From NCBI GenBank assembly GCA_003024175.1, contig MDYQ01000034.1, positions 62,001 to 126,000 of the forward strand: DNA of 64,000 nt. The letters run 5' to 3'. Below the pieces are notes generated by a model. The model did no database searches, had not been told where the DNA came from, and saw only the letters and a list, made by a program, of their open reading frames with translations. The stretch is from Planoprotostelium fungivorum (taxonomy: Eukaryota > Evosea > Variosea > Cavosteliida > Cavosteliaceae). The position numbers and the translations under genes were made by a program. This document shows, one piece after another, positions 1 to 11,984 of this stretch. How positions within the stretch are numbered: position 1 is the first letter of the stretch; every line of letters begins with the position of its first letter.

Positions 1-2728
1 ATCACAAAAGAGTGAGCAGGCTGCTGCGGCGCAGGAAGCTCAAGTCTTGTCGAAATTGGACAAAGTGAAGATCGATCAACAGAGAAGAGTCGACGAACTT
101 TTGCGAAACGAAGATCTCAACCGCTACAAGGCCCAATTGATCGAGACGAACATCGATGCCGTACAGCAGGTGACGTCACACCTCATCCGATGACGTCATC
201 ATGACATCATCCAGGTCATCAACATTGTCTCCAGCGCTCTCGCCACATCAATGAACTGGAACGAACTAGCCAGAGTCATCAAGGAAGAGAAGAAGAAGGG
301 AGACCCATTCGCTTGCATGATTCACAAGTTGAATTTGGAGAAGGAGAAGGTGACGCACTACATCGAATCGTGCGGCTGATGCAAAGGACAGATCACCCTC
401 GTATTGACTCCACGCTCTTTAGATGAGGAAGACGAGAGCGAAGAGGCTCTCACTGCACCGTCCGAGGCGGTGGACATTGACGTGAATCAAACGGCTCACG
501 CCAATTCGAGAGAATATTACGATGCGAAGAAGAAATCGGCACAGAAGGCACAGAAGACACTAGATGCCGCTTCTGTCGCCATCAAAGCAGCAGAAAAGAA
601 GACGATGAGTCAATTGAAGGAGGTAGATCGTCAAGGTGATGTTCTCTATTGACGACGAACAGGTGAAGACGAAGAACAAGATCACGGCCATCCGCAAGCC
701 CTACTGGTTCGAGAAGTTCAACTGGTTCATCACGACTCAGAACTATCTCGTCATCTCTGGAAAGGACATGCAGCAGAACGAGATGCTGTACAAGAAGTAC
801 ATGAAGAAGGGAGACATCTACGTTCACGCCGACATACACGGTGCGGCCACTTGCATCATCAAGAACCCCACCGGTGAAGAAATTCCTCCACCTTCTCTCA
901 TTCAGGCCGGCCACTATTCCGTGTGTCGCTCTGCCGCTTGGAACGAGAAGATTGTGACGAACGCATACTGGGTCTACCACCATCAGGTGATGACGATGAC
1001 GTGTGATGACGTCATCTGATGTCATCAGGTCTCCAAATCGGCTCCCAGTGGAGAATATCTGACCACGGGAAGTTTCATGATCAGAGGAAAGAAGAACTTT
1101 TTACCTCCTTCTCCTCTCATCATGGGCCTGGGCTTCATGTTCAAACTCCACGAGAGTTGCCTGGCGAAACATCTGCACGAGAGGTGAAGATTTATCTTCA
1201 TGTACCGCTGATGATTGTAGATCGGCCGCAGCGTCAAACGACAAGGACATCGTTATGTCTGAGTCAGAAGCTGAAGATGTGGAGGTACAGGTGAGTGACC
1301 TTCTCCCACAAGAATCAATCGTGACACACGATAGGTCTCCGATGATGACAACGTCGAGGAAGAGAAGAAGGCAGATGCTGCACCATCAAAGAAGGAAGAG
1401 AAGAGAGAAGTGAGAGAAGAAAAGGGAGAGAAAGAAGAGAAGGAAGAAGGCTTCAAAGCTTCTCTCGGTTTCGGTGTTTCGAAAGATTTCGACGAAGATT
1501 CCCTCTTGAACAGCGACGAAGAAGACAAGAAGGAAGGAGACGAGGTGAAGAACCATCTCTCTCCTTCACTCACACACAACAGCACAAGGCAAAGATCACC
1601 GCAAAAGAGAGGAAGCTGATGAAGAAGGGAATGACCTTAGAGCAAGCGAGGGAGAACATCACCAAGCAACAATCCGAGCAGCCAGTTCAAGTGAGAAGAG
1701 GAGAGAGGCATTCGTCTGATGCATTGTAGACGGAGAAGGTGGAAGAGAATAAGGCGAGCCAGAGCAACGCACCTCTACCGAGAGGAAAGAGAACGAAGAT
1801 GAAGAGAATCAAAGACAAGTACGATTCAGAGGATGAAGAGGACAGGAAGCTGAGCATGCAGCTGTTGGGCGTGAGTCGTCCACATTGTAGATTGACTGAC
1901 GTTGCGTGCAGACGAAGGAAGTTGATTTGAACCCGAAAGAGAAGAAGGCAGTAAACACGAAGGGAGGAAAAGGTGAGACGATGGAGATCAAACGGTGGAG
2001 GTTGATAGAGGAGAAGGTAAAGAGAGTGGAAAGGGAGGAAAGGGAGAGAAGGGAAAGCAAGAAGGAAAGAAGCAACAGAACAAGCCACAAGGAGAGAAGA
2101 AAGTAGAAGAGAAGAAGGAAGAGTACAAAGTAGAGAAGACTGAAGAAGAGAAGACAGAAGGAGAGAAGACAGAAGAGAAGGAAGTGAAAGAAGGAGAAGA
2201 GACGTCAACCGAAGGTAAAGAAGGAAAGAACAGAGCCGAAGAGAGAAGAGAGAGGAGGAGACAGAAGGAAGAAGAACAGAAGGAGATCGACGCCATCCTT
2301 GAAGAGGTCAGCACCGATACCCTTCCCGCCTCGACTAAACCTTAAACCAGGAGAGCGTACAAGAGCTGGGAGACGAAGAGAAGGACAAGCTCAGCGAGAT
2401 CGATTCGTTGACTTCATCACCCCTGGCAGATGATGTCCTCCTCTTTGCCATCCCTGTCTGCGCTCCCTACAGTGCCATGTCCAATTACAAGTACAAGGTC
2501 AAGCTGCAGCCCGGTAACGTGAAGAGGGGAAAGGCAGGGAAGACAGCTGTGTCGGTGTTCTCTCACATGGCGGGAGGGACATCATTAGAGAAGGATCTCA
2601 TCAAGTACGTGCCAGAGACGGAGATCACGGGACAGTTGATGGGATCGGTCAAGATCTCTACGCCGGGTCTAATGTCCATCACGAAGCAGGCCAAGCAGAA
2701 GAGGAAGACGGATGGAAAGAATAAATAG
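1..2728 (+). CDS. NEMF: NEMF/Rqc2 (Tae2) ribosome quality control factor, 5' partial
   Basis: Homologue of NEMF/Rqc2, which binds the obstructed 60S-peptidyl-tRNA complex, recruits the Ltn1 ligase and adds C-terminal tails. The window opens inside the coiled-coil middle. The NFACT-R core lies in the exon at 663-986, with [32 protein letters not shown] and YWVYHHQ. It continues from 1029 ([20 protein letters not shown]). A long Lys/Glu-rich low-complexity stretch follows at about 1340-2340. The conserved C-terminal domain ([20 protein letters not shown]) ends with TAG at 2726-2728. Introns clear from the reading frame include 170-214, 350-391, 623-662, 987-1028, 1184-1220 and 1291-1334, all 37-45 nt. 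The N-terminal NFACT-N domain lies before the window. Identification is firm; exon edges inside the Lys/Glu-rich stretch are less so. Confidence 0.93.
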
Positions 2729-2893
2729 AGGCCGATCTGGACGAAGGAAGAGTGTGTTTGTATGGAAGTTGTGTGTTTGTGATGGTGTTTGTGTCTCATA
2801 TGGGATGAGATGAAGAAAGTGAAAGAGACCGTTCGATCCTCTAAACTATTTATGTGGTACTCAAATATGTTACTATCCTACAAAGGATCTTCT

Positions 2894-3136
2894 TCAGATT
2901 TCGACAGCTGGGTAGCGAACTCTGATCTTCTTCAGAGCTTTGGCGATGCGGAATGGCTTCCCATTCCCAATGCCGGGCACGGCCGCGCCTGCGCCGACCT
3001 GACGAGCTGCGATGGCTGGTGTTGGTACGATCTGGACCTCTTCCTCCCTCTCATGGACCACTCTGGACGATGCAGATGGGGCGAACAGAGACAGTAACAC
3101 CAGTAGGGCGAAGCATACGGCAAGAATGGACTTCAT
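2894..3136 (-). CDS. Small secreted peptide with basic C-terminus
   Basis: An 80-residue reading frame without introns. Residues 1 to about 23 form a clear signal peptide (MKSILAVCFALLVLLSLFAP, then SASS). An acidic spacer (EREEEVQ), an Ala/Gly-rich stretch and a basic tail (RIAKALKKIRVRYP) follow. The open frame extends upstream to 3490, but this start is chosen because it places a typical signal sequence at the N-terminus and a TATA-like TTAAATAATA lies about 40 bases upstream (3177-3186). The acidic pro-region followed by a cationic tail resembles secreted peptide precursors, but I recognise no family. The gene is tail to tail with NEMF. It could be an antimicrobial or signalling peptide; that is inference only. 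Confidence 0.55.
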   Translation of the reverse strand: MKSILAVCFALLVLLSLFAPSASSRVVHEREEEVQIVPTPAIAARQVGAGAAVPGIGNGKPFRIAKALKKIRVRYPAVEI

Positions 3137-3890
3137 CTCTTCCTCTGTAGCTTCTGCCTGTTCCCTCTTGTGAGGCTTAAATAATAACCACCGGCCCTGT
3201 CGAGATCTTGGTGACTCCTTTTCGTCGTAAGAGGTTGTTGCTGGGAAACCGAAAGGCTTAAATCCGCTTAAGGTAGATCTAATGGACAAAAAACCAGGAA
3301 CCATCAGATGGAAGCTGCTATTCTGAGCCATTGCGAGCTCTTCCTGCGAAAGCTGTCTTCGTATCCACCAGAAAAGGGCGGGAAGGTTACCAGGGGCCCT
3401 GCACGGGAAACAACAAGAGCCGACGCGAACCGGAGAGGCTGAGGTCGATTTCGTCAGCAGGCAGGGTCTGTTGAGATCGTGGCTGATCAATTATCTCTGG
3501 TGAGGCAAGTGCTGATGGATGATGCTGAGCGATCGTTCTGTGTCGTCAGTGGTGGGTTGAACGCCTAAGATTCTTGTAATACGACTGTCTTCGTCCTTTT
3601 GTTGCCAATTGGTCTATTCGCATCGAACTATCTCCTCACTTTGCCTGGGAAACATCCAGGGAAGCACTGAATCACAGACCATCGAAACGTTCAACTACAA
3701 CGATTTGATGCATCTTTTTCCCTACAACTCTATCCCTCATCACGCCGAAAACTGAACTGAATCACTTGAAAACGGCCGTGCGCTGCACTGTTGAGGCACA
3801 TACTAAGATTTCTCCAGGGTAGGACACTGTCTTTTTTCCAGAGCTATTTTTAACTCGTTGCAAAGTTTGGTGCCAGCTCGTCAAACGTCG
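3137..3890. other. Divergent intergenic region, no gene seen
   Basis: About 750 bases between the secreted peptide and the SPEF2-like gene. The minus-strand frame runs open to 3490 upstream of the chosen peptide start, but its sequence shows no domain. I looked on the plus strand for an exon encoding the missing calponin-homology domain of SPEF2 and found none. It probably holds both promoters. Confidence 0.4.
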
Positions 3891-6800
3891 ATGATGCAGC
3901 AGCCGAGGCGTCGGGTGGCTTCACCTTCTGTATTGCCGCCTTTACCTGGCAGGGTATCAACACCTCCCAAGGATGAGCCTGCAACTTTCATCCCACAAGG
4001 TCGAGCCAACGAGCTCACACCCCTAAATCTGACTGGCAACCGCACGAAGAAATCACCTGGCGAAAATCACAGAGATAAACGACGAAAACGTGGATTACAA
4101 GAGCAACAACAGGTGAGGATTGATGATGTGATATGAGATTCTCACTGCATTCGATGAAGGTTCAGAAACAGATGGAAAGCCGAAGACGTGAACAGATCAT
4201 ATTGGAGAAACTCTTGAAGCAATCTCGAGATGAAAGGAATCTGGCAGCCGAATTACTGGAGGTCAGACGACAGAAGGAAGTCATTCGACAGAATCGAATC
4301 GAAAGAGAGCGTCAGTGCGCAGAAACGAAGAGGAAACAATTCGAAGAGGCACTCGAGAGAGACGCGCACCTGGCCAGAATGAACCGTGCCGACTACGAGC
4401 AACATATAGTGTCTTTAAAGGAGAAACTGAAAGAATTGGAGGATTCTCGAGCGACGGAAAAGAGAGAGCGTCACTACCAGAAATGCCGAGCGTCTGTGCT
4501 GGGTATGGTAGACATCGCTCTGAAAGTCGTCGAATTCAAAGAACTGAGTGGGGGAGAGACACCAAACAGAGAGTACATCGAGTGGAAGACATTGTACAGA
4601 AGGGGCGAATCACTCTTTGATGAGATCGAAACTGCTCCATCTATCTCTCCAGAAGAACAGGTGAGAAAACGATCACGCTCATCATCTCGATTCAGCATCG
4701 TTCACACCGACACCGTTGCGATGATGACAGCTGACATGTTCAGGTACTTAACGAAGAAGATTACGAGAATTACGTCGCATCGAAAGCTTTTTGGAAATAC
4801 GATTCACCCACGCCTCTTCACGACACAGATACGTGGCAAAGTCTGCTGGAGAAAGGAGATCAGTCCATGTATTGGAGAGAGGAAAATGCACCGGAAGAGA
4901 AGAATCACATCCTTGGCTTAGTCATCGAAGAGCTGTTGACCTTAGCCGCTCCACCTACTCCACCACCCGAGGTCAGTCCTTTCATCTCACCTGTTGCTCA
5001 CTTCTTTCAGGTAGAGCTATATCCACAGACACCACTCCGTCTCGCCTTATTGGGAAAGAATCTGAGTGGAAAGACCACCATCGCACGATCTTTGGCCTCT
5101 AAATTCAGCATGGCCATCATCAACGTAGACGAGGTCCTGGCCGAAACAATTTCGGGACGTGGAGCACCTGTTAACGACAAGACTTTGAAGGCAGGAAGAG
5201 CTATGGACGATACATCTTTAGTCCACGCCGTCTGTGAGAAGATTCAGACGTTAGAAAACCAGATGAAGGAGACGGGAACGTACCCGGGCGGTTGGGTCCT
5301 CGAGGATTTTCCCAGGAATGCGAACCAGGCCGAGATGCTGGAGAAAAAACTGACTGGTTACGAAACACCGGCCAAGCTGTTGAGAAGAAGAAAGGCGAAG
5401 AGGTCATCTCGTATCGCTGCGTCTCCGCTCAAGACAGAGAGCAGCGTCACACCGAGGAGTGTTTTTGATGCCGTGGTACGATTGGAAGTGGAAGACGAGG
5501 TCGTGTTGAGAAGAGGCAGTGGAAAGAGAATTGATCCTGTCACTGGACAGGTGAGAGGAGTGAGAGAGTGGATCTCTGATCGGTGTAGATTTACCACCTC
5601 GAATTTGCACCGCCTCCACAGGACCAACAGATGATCAGTCAACGTCTGGTATCCACAGATACTTCCGTCTCGTCCGTCAATCAGATTCGACATCAATTGG
5701 TTGCGTTCGGTGAGAACAAGAAGCTATTGGAAGAATGGTTCAAACCGTTTTCAAATCTGGTGGTCATCCCCTCTGGTGATATTAAAGCGACCGAGAAAGC
5801 TTGTTGGACAGTTCTAACTGGGGTGAGATTCACGATGCTTATCTCGTTTGACTCGAACAAGACTGCCACGAAGAAAGTCAATGCTGGTCCCGCGGAAGAG
5901 ATCAAGATCGGATCACTCAACGGAACTTTGAATGCAAACGGGCTTCCCACCACTCCTGACAGCAATTTACAATCGGCACGTCAAGACAGGCCCCCATCAT
6001 CGATGTCAAGCGGTACGAACAACGGAATCGCGTTGCCCTCCGAGCCAATCGCAGTTGTACCACCCATTCCAACATCCATCGCTCCACCCACGCCAAGATT
6101 GAACAAGGATTTGGCTGTGATGCTCGTGGACAAATGGTCCAAGGTAATGAAAGACATCGAGATGATCATGTCTAAAGAGGGGCAGGTGGAGAATCACTTT
6201 GTCTCTGGTTTGAAGAGTGTATTCCAAACCATCCGAAACCAGTACAAACAATTCCTGCTCCATTTTTCGGATGTCAGAAAGGATTTTCTAACGTTTTTGA
6301 ATCGACCCGACAACTTTCAAGAATTCATCGATCCATTCGTACGCTCATTCAATGAGATCGATGCTGACATGAGAGACGACATCGATACGAAGCAGGTGAA
6401 ATGTCGTGACAATCGATCGTTGACTCACTATTCATAGGAATTGCATCAGAGGGTGGAAGATCTGAGAGAGATGTTGTGGCAAGGGAGTGATAAGAGGAAA
6501 GATGAAGCGGAAGATGCGAGAAACAAGATCGTTCGCAGTGGTTGGGTCGAAGACCAACTGGCCGTCCTCCTTAACAATTTTATAACCTTGATGCAATTGG
6601 AGGTAACTTATCCGGTGTGATGCTGTTCGTTCATCTTCTCTTAGGTCGACCGACACTTTGAATCCCGTCAAATCATCATCGATTACAACAAAGGCATCAC
6701 GGGAGAGCCTCTCGATGTTTCTTTCAAGGCAGTCGATCTCCCCTTCTTGGGCTCTTCTCTCAAATTTCAACATCCGCTATTGGGTATGAAGATCAAAAAG

Positions 6801-7458
6801 AAGAAGAAGCTTTCTACGACGAAGACGTCATCCAGGAAGGAAGACCCTTGGCCAGATATCACTCAGACGGCAGAGAAAGCTCTCAGTCTCATCCTTCGGT
6901 GATATGAACGTGATTCTATAAAGTCTGACCACGTCACAGCCCGGAGCCTGACACTCGAGCTCGCATATCCACCGCCAATATCGTTCCCCCAGCACCGACA
7001 CCTCCTCCAACGTCTACAACGAAGGAGAAAGATCCGACACAAGTCCTTTCCACTCCCAACTCCGACGTACCGACCGTATTTGACGCCGATGCTGCCCTTC
7101 GATTGGAAGATATCATCCTACTGAGACGCATCGAACGCATCCACTCGGTTGCATTCCGTACACTGGATGAGTTGAAGAAGAAGGCGGACCAGGTGAGCTC
7201 CATCGCGGATGCCATCGTCTCATCAACTTGATGCAGTCTTTCCAACTGTTGGACGACTGGTTGGGCGAGAGATTCAAGTTGGAAGTCCACAACATCGAAC
7301 AGCTCGCGGCCCACATCAAGAACGTCATCGAATCAGAGGGACCCCTCACATCGCTCAAAGTCGATGCCTGCACGATATATCACACGCACGAGGAAAACGT
7401 TCCGTCTGATCTGCAGTCACCAGCACTTGAAGTCGAACCGACAAATCTCTGTGAATAG
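3891..7458 (+). CDS. SPEF2: SPEF2/KPL2 (CPC1)-like central-pair protein with adenylate-kinase-like domain
   Basis: SPEF2/CPC1 proteins sit on the C1b projection of the axonemal central pair and are needed for flagellar beating. The N-terminus is a Pro/Arg-rich stretch, followed from about 4160 by a long charged coiled coil. The segment around HILGLVIEELL leads into a P-loop, LALLGKNLSGKTTIA, at about 5040-5090. The adenylate-kinase-like fold then continues (INVDEVLAE, GWVLEDFPRNANQAE). The C-terminal part contains the conserved LDDWLGERFKLEV segment. Many introns of about 40 nt interrupt it. The first plausible ATG is at 3891. The calponin-homology domain that opens animal SPEF2 is not visible, so either the 5' exon was missed or this lineage lacks it. 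The stop at 7456-7458 is 34 bases from the convergent SET gene. The gene implies a motile flagellum. Confidence 0.8.
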
Positions 7459-7492
7459 AAGCAAGAGCAACATCGTTACGCTTCGATTCTTT

Positions 7493-8983
7493 TTATAAGG
7501 CCTTCTTCTTCTCTGCCAACAGAGCCAGATGGTTCTTGATCGTCAACTTCTCTGACGTCCTCAGGACCAAGGCGGACCTGCATCTCGTCAATCATACATA
7601 CTCTCTTCTCTTCTCACCTCTCTTCGTAACTCAGTTTCAATTTGTCGGCTCGTAAATCTGATTCGAGGGTGGTGGGATAAGCAGACAACATGGCGTTAAG
7701 ACCTTCCATGAGAGATGTGATGACAGAGTCTTCGTTGTCTTTCGACAAGATGGAGTCCTTGGTGGCGTCCATGCAGTCGATAATCTGACTCAGACTCTCG
7801 ATTCTCTGGATACGTAACGTACGTAAGAGGGTCTCGTTCAGCCTGCCCGATTGTAGACCGAACGCTGTGTCGTTGCTGACGCCTGAATGGCATTAGATTA
7901 AGACTCTCATTACTGTGAAGCTTCACCCATAGTGCTCAGTAGTTGTGTCTTCTGTTCGAAGAGGGGTGCATATGGACTCATGGGGCAGTAGAGGTCGACC
8001 AGATCGAAAGGGTTGCGTTCTATGACGAAACCGTAGACTCTCAGCAGTTTCATGTTGGGGAATGCTCCGTAGTTGAAGAACACCTCCGTGAGTGAGAAGA
8101 GATGGGTGATGACGTGATGTGATGTGATGTTGATGATATATTGGTATGAGGCCACTCACTTGCTGTCCTTGGGAGAATGATTCTTGGGAGATGCAGGTGA
8201 TGGAATCCGTGGCTTCATCGTACTGGTGACGAGTTCGAACGAGAGGCTGATGGTTGAATAGATCCGCGAAAGGAACCAACACGCGAACAGTCTGTCCGTT
8301 CATGTTGAGATCAAACGATCTGATCGATGTTAACATATGATGTTGATCTTCTTCTCACCTCGACCAAACGGTGCAGAGAGCCCACAAGTAGTTCTCAAAG
8401 GTCATTTCGAAACCGAGATCGTTCTTCCATCTCGTTGTCTTTTCCATGAGAATAGCGAAATCCTCTCTGACTTGTTGCTTCAAGCGAAGAGTAAGGTGAT
8501 ACAAGTTGCTTCCTCTTAATTCTTCGACTTGCTCATCGTTCCAGCATACGGTGTTCGTGTATCTTTTCGTCATATCAGTCGACGCGATGCAGAATGCCTC
8601 ACTGTGTGGGGAGAGTGGGAAAGTATTCCTTCCATAATGAATCTGCTTTGGACTTCTCGTGCAAGAGGAGAATGACGAGTGATTCATCGGTCGATATCTG
8701 CTCTGTCTGAAAGATCTGCTCGAGTTGAGTTGATACCAACTCATGCCAACTGACCTTTTGGAGTGATTCAGACGAAGATGATACGGAAAGAAACAACTTT
8801 CGAGGGACACTGAAGATGGTGTCTCCGTTGGAGATGTTCTTCGTGGCTTTCATTCCTCTGCAATCGATTTGAACCCAGGATATGCGATCATCGTGGTCAC
8901 CTTCCTGTTCCAGCAAACTCTTCTACAGTGACGTGAGAGTGTTGCACAATGTTACGATCCAACCATCCTTTGAATGCCTCCAT
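7493..8983 (-). CDS. SET-domain protein lysine/histidine methyltransferase, SETD3/SETD6/Rubisco-LSMT class
   Basis: Exon 1 begins MEAFKGWLDRNIVQ and reads EEFAGTG. After a short intron it continues RGMKATKNISNGDTIFSVPR, the SET-N motif of this class. The I-SET insert runs through WKEYFPTLP and WNDEQVEEL, and the end of SET shows PFADLFNHQP and VFFNYGAFPN, the S-adenosylmethionine and catalytic Tyr motifs. A Rubis-subs-bind-like helical C-terminus ends KKKAL then TAA at 7493. Family members methylate actin, ribosomal proteins or elongation factors; the substrate here cannot be read from sequence. At least six exons are separated by introns of about 40-50 nt. Confidence 0.85.
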
Positions 8984-9138
8984 CTCAGATGATCAATAAT
9001 GCCCTGGCGATGATGATGAAAAATCTTCTACACCGCGTCTGCTCTCAGCAATAAAAAAAGATTAAATCTCTTTATCCAGAATATCACGAACTGATGGTAT
9101 CATATGTTTATTCATCGAATGAGAAGAGGTTGTCGTCC

Positions 9139-9792
9139 TCAGCTCTTCTGGTAGAGATGACCTCTATTGCATCCGTAATACTTGTTGTCGTAGCAAGCCT
9201 CTCCACAAGCTTGGAAGCCGATGGCACAGACCTGGCGTGCCCCCGTATCATCCGTAGAGCAGACGTGAGTGCTGGGTGCGTAGCAAGAGACATCCCTGGG
9301 AGTGTTGCAGCACGACTGAGCTCCACACTGTGGGCAAGTGAGGGGCTTGTCTTGGCAGATGGGAACGGTGCTGTTGTACGTGTCGGAGACGCAGACTTGA
9401 TTGGGCGCGCAGCATGAGAAGAAAGAGCTCGACTTGCAGGGTTGGTGGTCAAGAGGACATACGACCCAGTAGTTGGGTGCGGGCTCGTATGTGCAAGTGC
9501 CTTCAGAAGGGTTGTAGCATGCACCGAAGGTGTCATCACCGGGGGTGGGTGGTGCGTTGAAGACTGATCCAAGACAGAATGCACGCTGGCTGAGGCAGCC
9601 ACAGAAGGCGGAGGTTTTGGGGCAGCACCTCTTCGTAATGCTGCCGTAGCAGGTGCTGTCCTTGCCGCAGCAAGTTTCAGAGCCGATGGTACAAGTGGAA
9701 CCGCAATCGTTATGTACAGAGGGCACCACCAAGGTGTTCGCGAGTGTGAGGGACAGAGTGAAGGAGAGGAAGAGAAGGTGAGCTAGCTTCAT
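9139..9792 (-). CDS. Secreted cysteine-rich protein
   Basis: A 217-residue single-exon frame. It starts with a signal peptide (MKLAHLLFLSFTLSLTLANT) and then carries more than 30 cysteines in a loose repeat of CC, CxC and GxxxC clusters, such as GSETCCGKDSTCYG, CPQCGAQSCCN and IGFQACGEACYDN. The spacing points to several small disulfide-rich repeats. I do not recognise a named family. Proteins of this type are common among secreted wall, cyst or extracellular-matrix components in protists. The start is the ATG directly before the signal peptide rather than the longer open frame to 9906. Confidence 0.75.
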   Translation of the reverse strand: MKLAHLLFLSFTLSLTLANTLVVPSVHNDCGSTCTIGSETCCGKDSTCYGSITKRCCPKTSAFCGCLSQRAFCLGSVFNAPPTPGDDTFGACYNPSEGTCTYEPAPNYWVVCPLDHQPCKSSSFFSCCAPNQVCVSDTYNSTVPICQDKPLTCPQCGAQSCCNTPRDVSCYAPSTHVCSTDDTGARQVCAIGFQACGEACYDNKYYGCNRGHLYQKS

Positions 9793-10455
9793 TTCGTAGT
9801 GGTGTGTGTTGTTGCTTTGTGTGTTCGAGAGAGAATGTCTGTGTTGGCCTCTATTTCGTGCACGATCGTGTATTTCGATCAAACTTCTGGGTTGGAACTC
9901 TCCCACAGGGACTTGAGACCGGTTTTACATTTTGCTCCTGCGGTGTGGTGGGACAATCTTGTAACAATGTGACATCGGAAGGCTTTATCCGCTACAGATG
10001 TGGTGGGATGAGATGGTGTGTGATGCAGTGTGTCCGAAGTGGATATGGAAATACAAACCATGGCGGAGTCATTCAATGGAACGGAGGGGGAACATGTCTA
10101 CAAATGGACGCATGATGGAGACCTTCGAAACAAGAAGGAGACGTTTTTGTGTGACGTGAATTACAATGATCCTGATGTGAAGCATGATGCATCACCGAGA
10201 GGTCACCTCTAAAGAGATGAAGGTGGACGAGTGGATTGAATTCAAGAAAGTCCAACACGATAGAAGAGCTGACGTGAGGAACTGGGGATCTGACGAAGAG
10301 AAAGAGAAGACACCACAACAGAAGCACATGAGCGGTCTCTGATTCTTTCTGGATGTGTATACCTGTGCGTGTGGTTGAAGCACGAACAGTGATGATGATG
10401 TTGATCAAATCTTATACGTAAACTGGGTGGAATTCATCCATTCTGGCCAGCAGTT
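9793..10455. other. Intergenic region, no supportable gene
   Basis: Short overlapping frames exist on both strands (for example 10030-10212 and 10073-10408), but none has domain character, a signal sequence or believable introns. Likely promoter of the Cys-rich gene plus the 3' flank of the HNH gene. Confidence 0.4.
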
Positions 10456-11879
10456 TTATGTACGATGTAGCCGATCTCTCTTTTTCTGACGGCGCCTGTT
10501 CCGTGCAGCGGGAGCAGGGGCGGGGGCAGGGGCGGCAGGAGCAGGGCGACCTCCCCTTCGTGACCACCATAATTCAACCTTGCAAATTGAATCTCTAGAT
10601 ACATCATCCACACCTACATCCGCTTTCGCCTTCGTGAGTGCTTCGCCCATCCAGTGTTCATTCTCTGCAGCCAATCTCAGAGAGGTAACGTAATCGAATG
10701 TTGGAGCAGGTAGAGTGCCATCAGGATCAGCTCGAGAGCGCCTCTCTTCGTCTTGTGATAATTCCTCGTAGGGTGTGAATCCAGCTGCGGTTGGCCAATC
10801 CATGTAAGCGGCGAGGCGATGGCTGAGAGACGCATGGAAAGATAAGATTCGGTGGAAGGGCATCTTCCCTGTAGAGACCAGAAGCTGCTTACCGTCCAGC
10901 ACTCGAAACGATCGAGCAGATGGTAGAGCTGGTTCCGCGTAGAGACTGGGATCCATAACCTACATGTTTACGCCGAGCGGATGTAAACGATCGTACCTTG
11001 AGACGGTACGTGTTGTGGACTGGGTCTCGTACAAAGCATACCATGAGTCGATCGTATGCCTCCTCAACAGTTTGACAGAGGAGCAGAATGTTGCGGGGAC
11101 TATTGATCTGCTTCTGCTCTAAACCGAAGAGTCTCATGTTGTCCTTGGCACTTCTTGGGAGAAGATGGGCAGCTTTCACAATTGCCCTTCCACCAACAGC
11201 CTTGGAGTAATGGTACTCCCCTGTAATGAGGCATCGAGTCTTACGGTAGTTATCCTGCCCACCGTGGCCTCGATCGTACGTATTCTTAAAGCCATAATAT
11301 TCAACTGCAGATTTCTTGACAGGGGCTTCAGAGGTTTCATCTGGTGGTGTCACAATTGACCACAGATTGGTGGGCAGCGTCGAGCGTAGAACCTCTTCCA
11401 ATTTTTGCATTCTTTGGACCAGATCTATAGAAACATAAGAGACAGTGTCTCACACCACATAGGTCACGTGACGCAGCCGTATCGACCCCTCTGGGCCGCC
11501 GCTATGCGAGCTAGAGTCTGAGAGGCCCTAGGGACACCGTGACGAGAACAGAGAGAATAAAAAGAGAATAAGAAAGTCCAGACTCGCCAGCTGGGGCGGT
11601 CTGAGCGGCGGTAAGAGTAGCAAGAGCGGCAGCGTTGAGTGATCCTGTAAAATTAAGAACAGTATTTGCAAGGAGGTGGGTGATCTTACCAAATACAGTA
11701 TAAGGACCGGCCAGAGCGGGACGCCCGTTGTTATTGTTGTCTAGTTGAACTGCATTAACTCCATCATCGATCACTATGATCTGGTTGACATCAAGCTGAA
11801 ATCGGGCAGCCACCAAGGCGACAACATTAGGACCGTCAGCTATGTAGGTGGTTGTGTCACCATACGTGAATTGGACCAT
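10456..11879 (-). CDS. HNH-nuclease (HNH_2-like) domain protein
   Basis: The core exon contains CLITGE, VKAAHLLPRSAKD and NSPRNILLLCQTVEEAYDRLMVCFV, the His/Asn arrangement of HNH_2-type domains. After an intron ending at about 10962 it continues VMDPSLYAEPAL. The C-terminus is a Pro/Ala run followed by RNRRRQKKRDRLHR, a probable nuclear localisation signal. Upstream of the coiled segment MQKLEEVLRS (11410) there is a good acceptor, and two further exons fit from an ATG at 11879 (MVQFTYGDTTTYIADGP). The 5' structure is therefore inferred; the conservative gene is 10456-11410. Single HNH_2 genes of this sort occur in fungi and amoebae with no settled function. Confidence 0.65.
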
Positions 11880-11984
11880 TATAACTGCAGATACGTTCAG
11901 TTGAAGATCTAACACCAACATCACCTTGTATACAGAAGATCGAGGCCAAACGTTCGACTTGTGCGTGTGTATTTACCTTGATCG

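Noticed and set aside
1687-2314. Long Leu/Ser-rich minus-strand frames
   Set aside because: Antisense shadows of the Lys/Glu-rich part of NEMF.
2894-3490. 198-residue reading of the secreted peptide frame
   Set aside because: The first 118 codons have no recognisable character and would bury the signal peptide in the middle.
9804-10408. Several overlapping frames of 60-110 codons
   Set aside because: They overlap on both strands, have no signal peptide, domain or credible introns.
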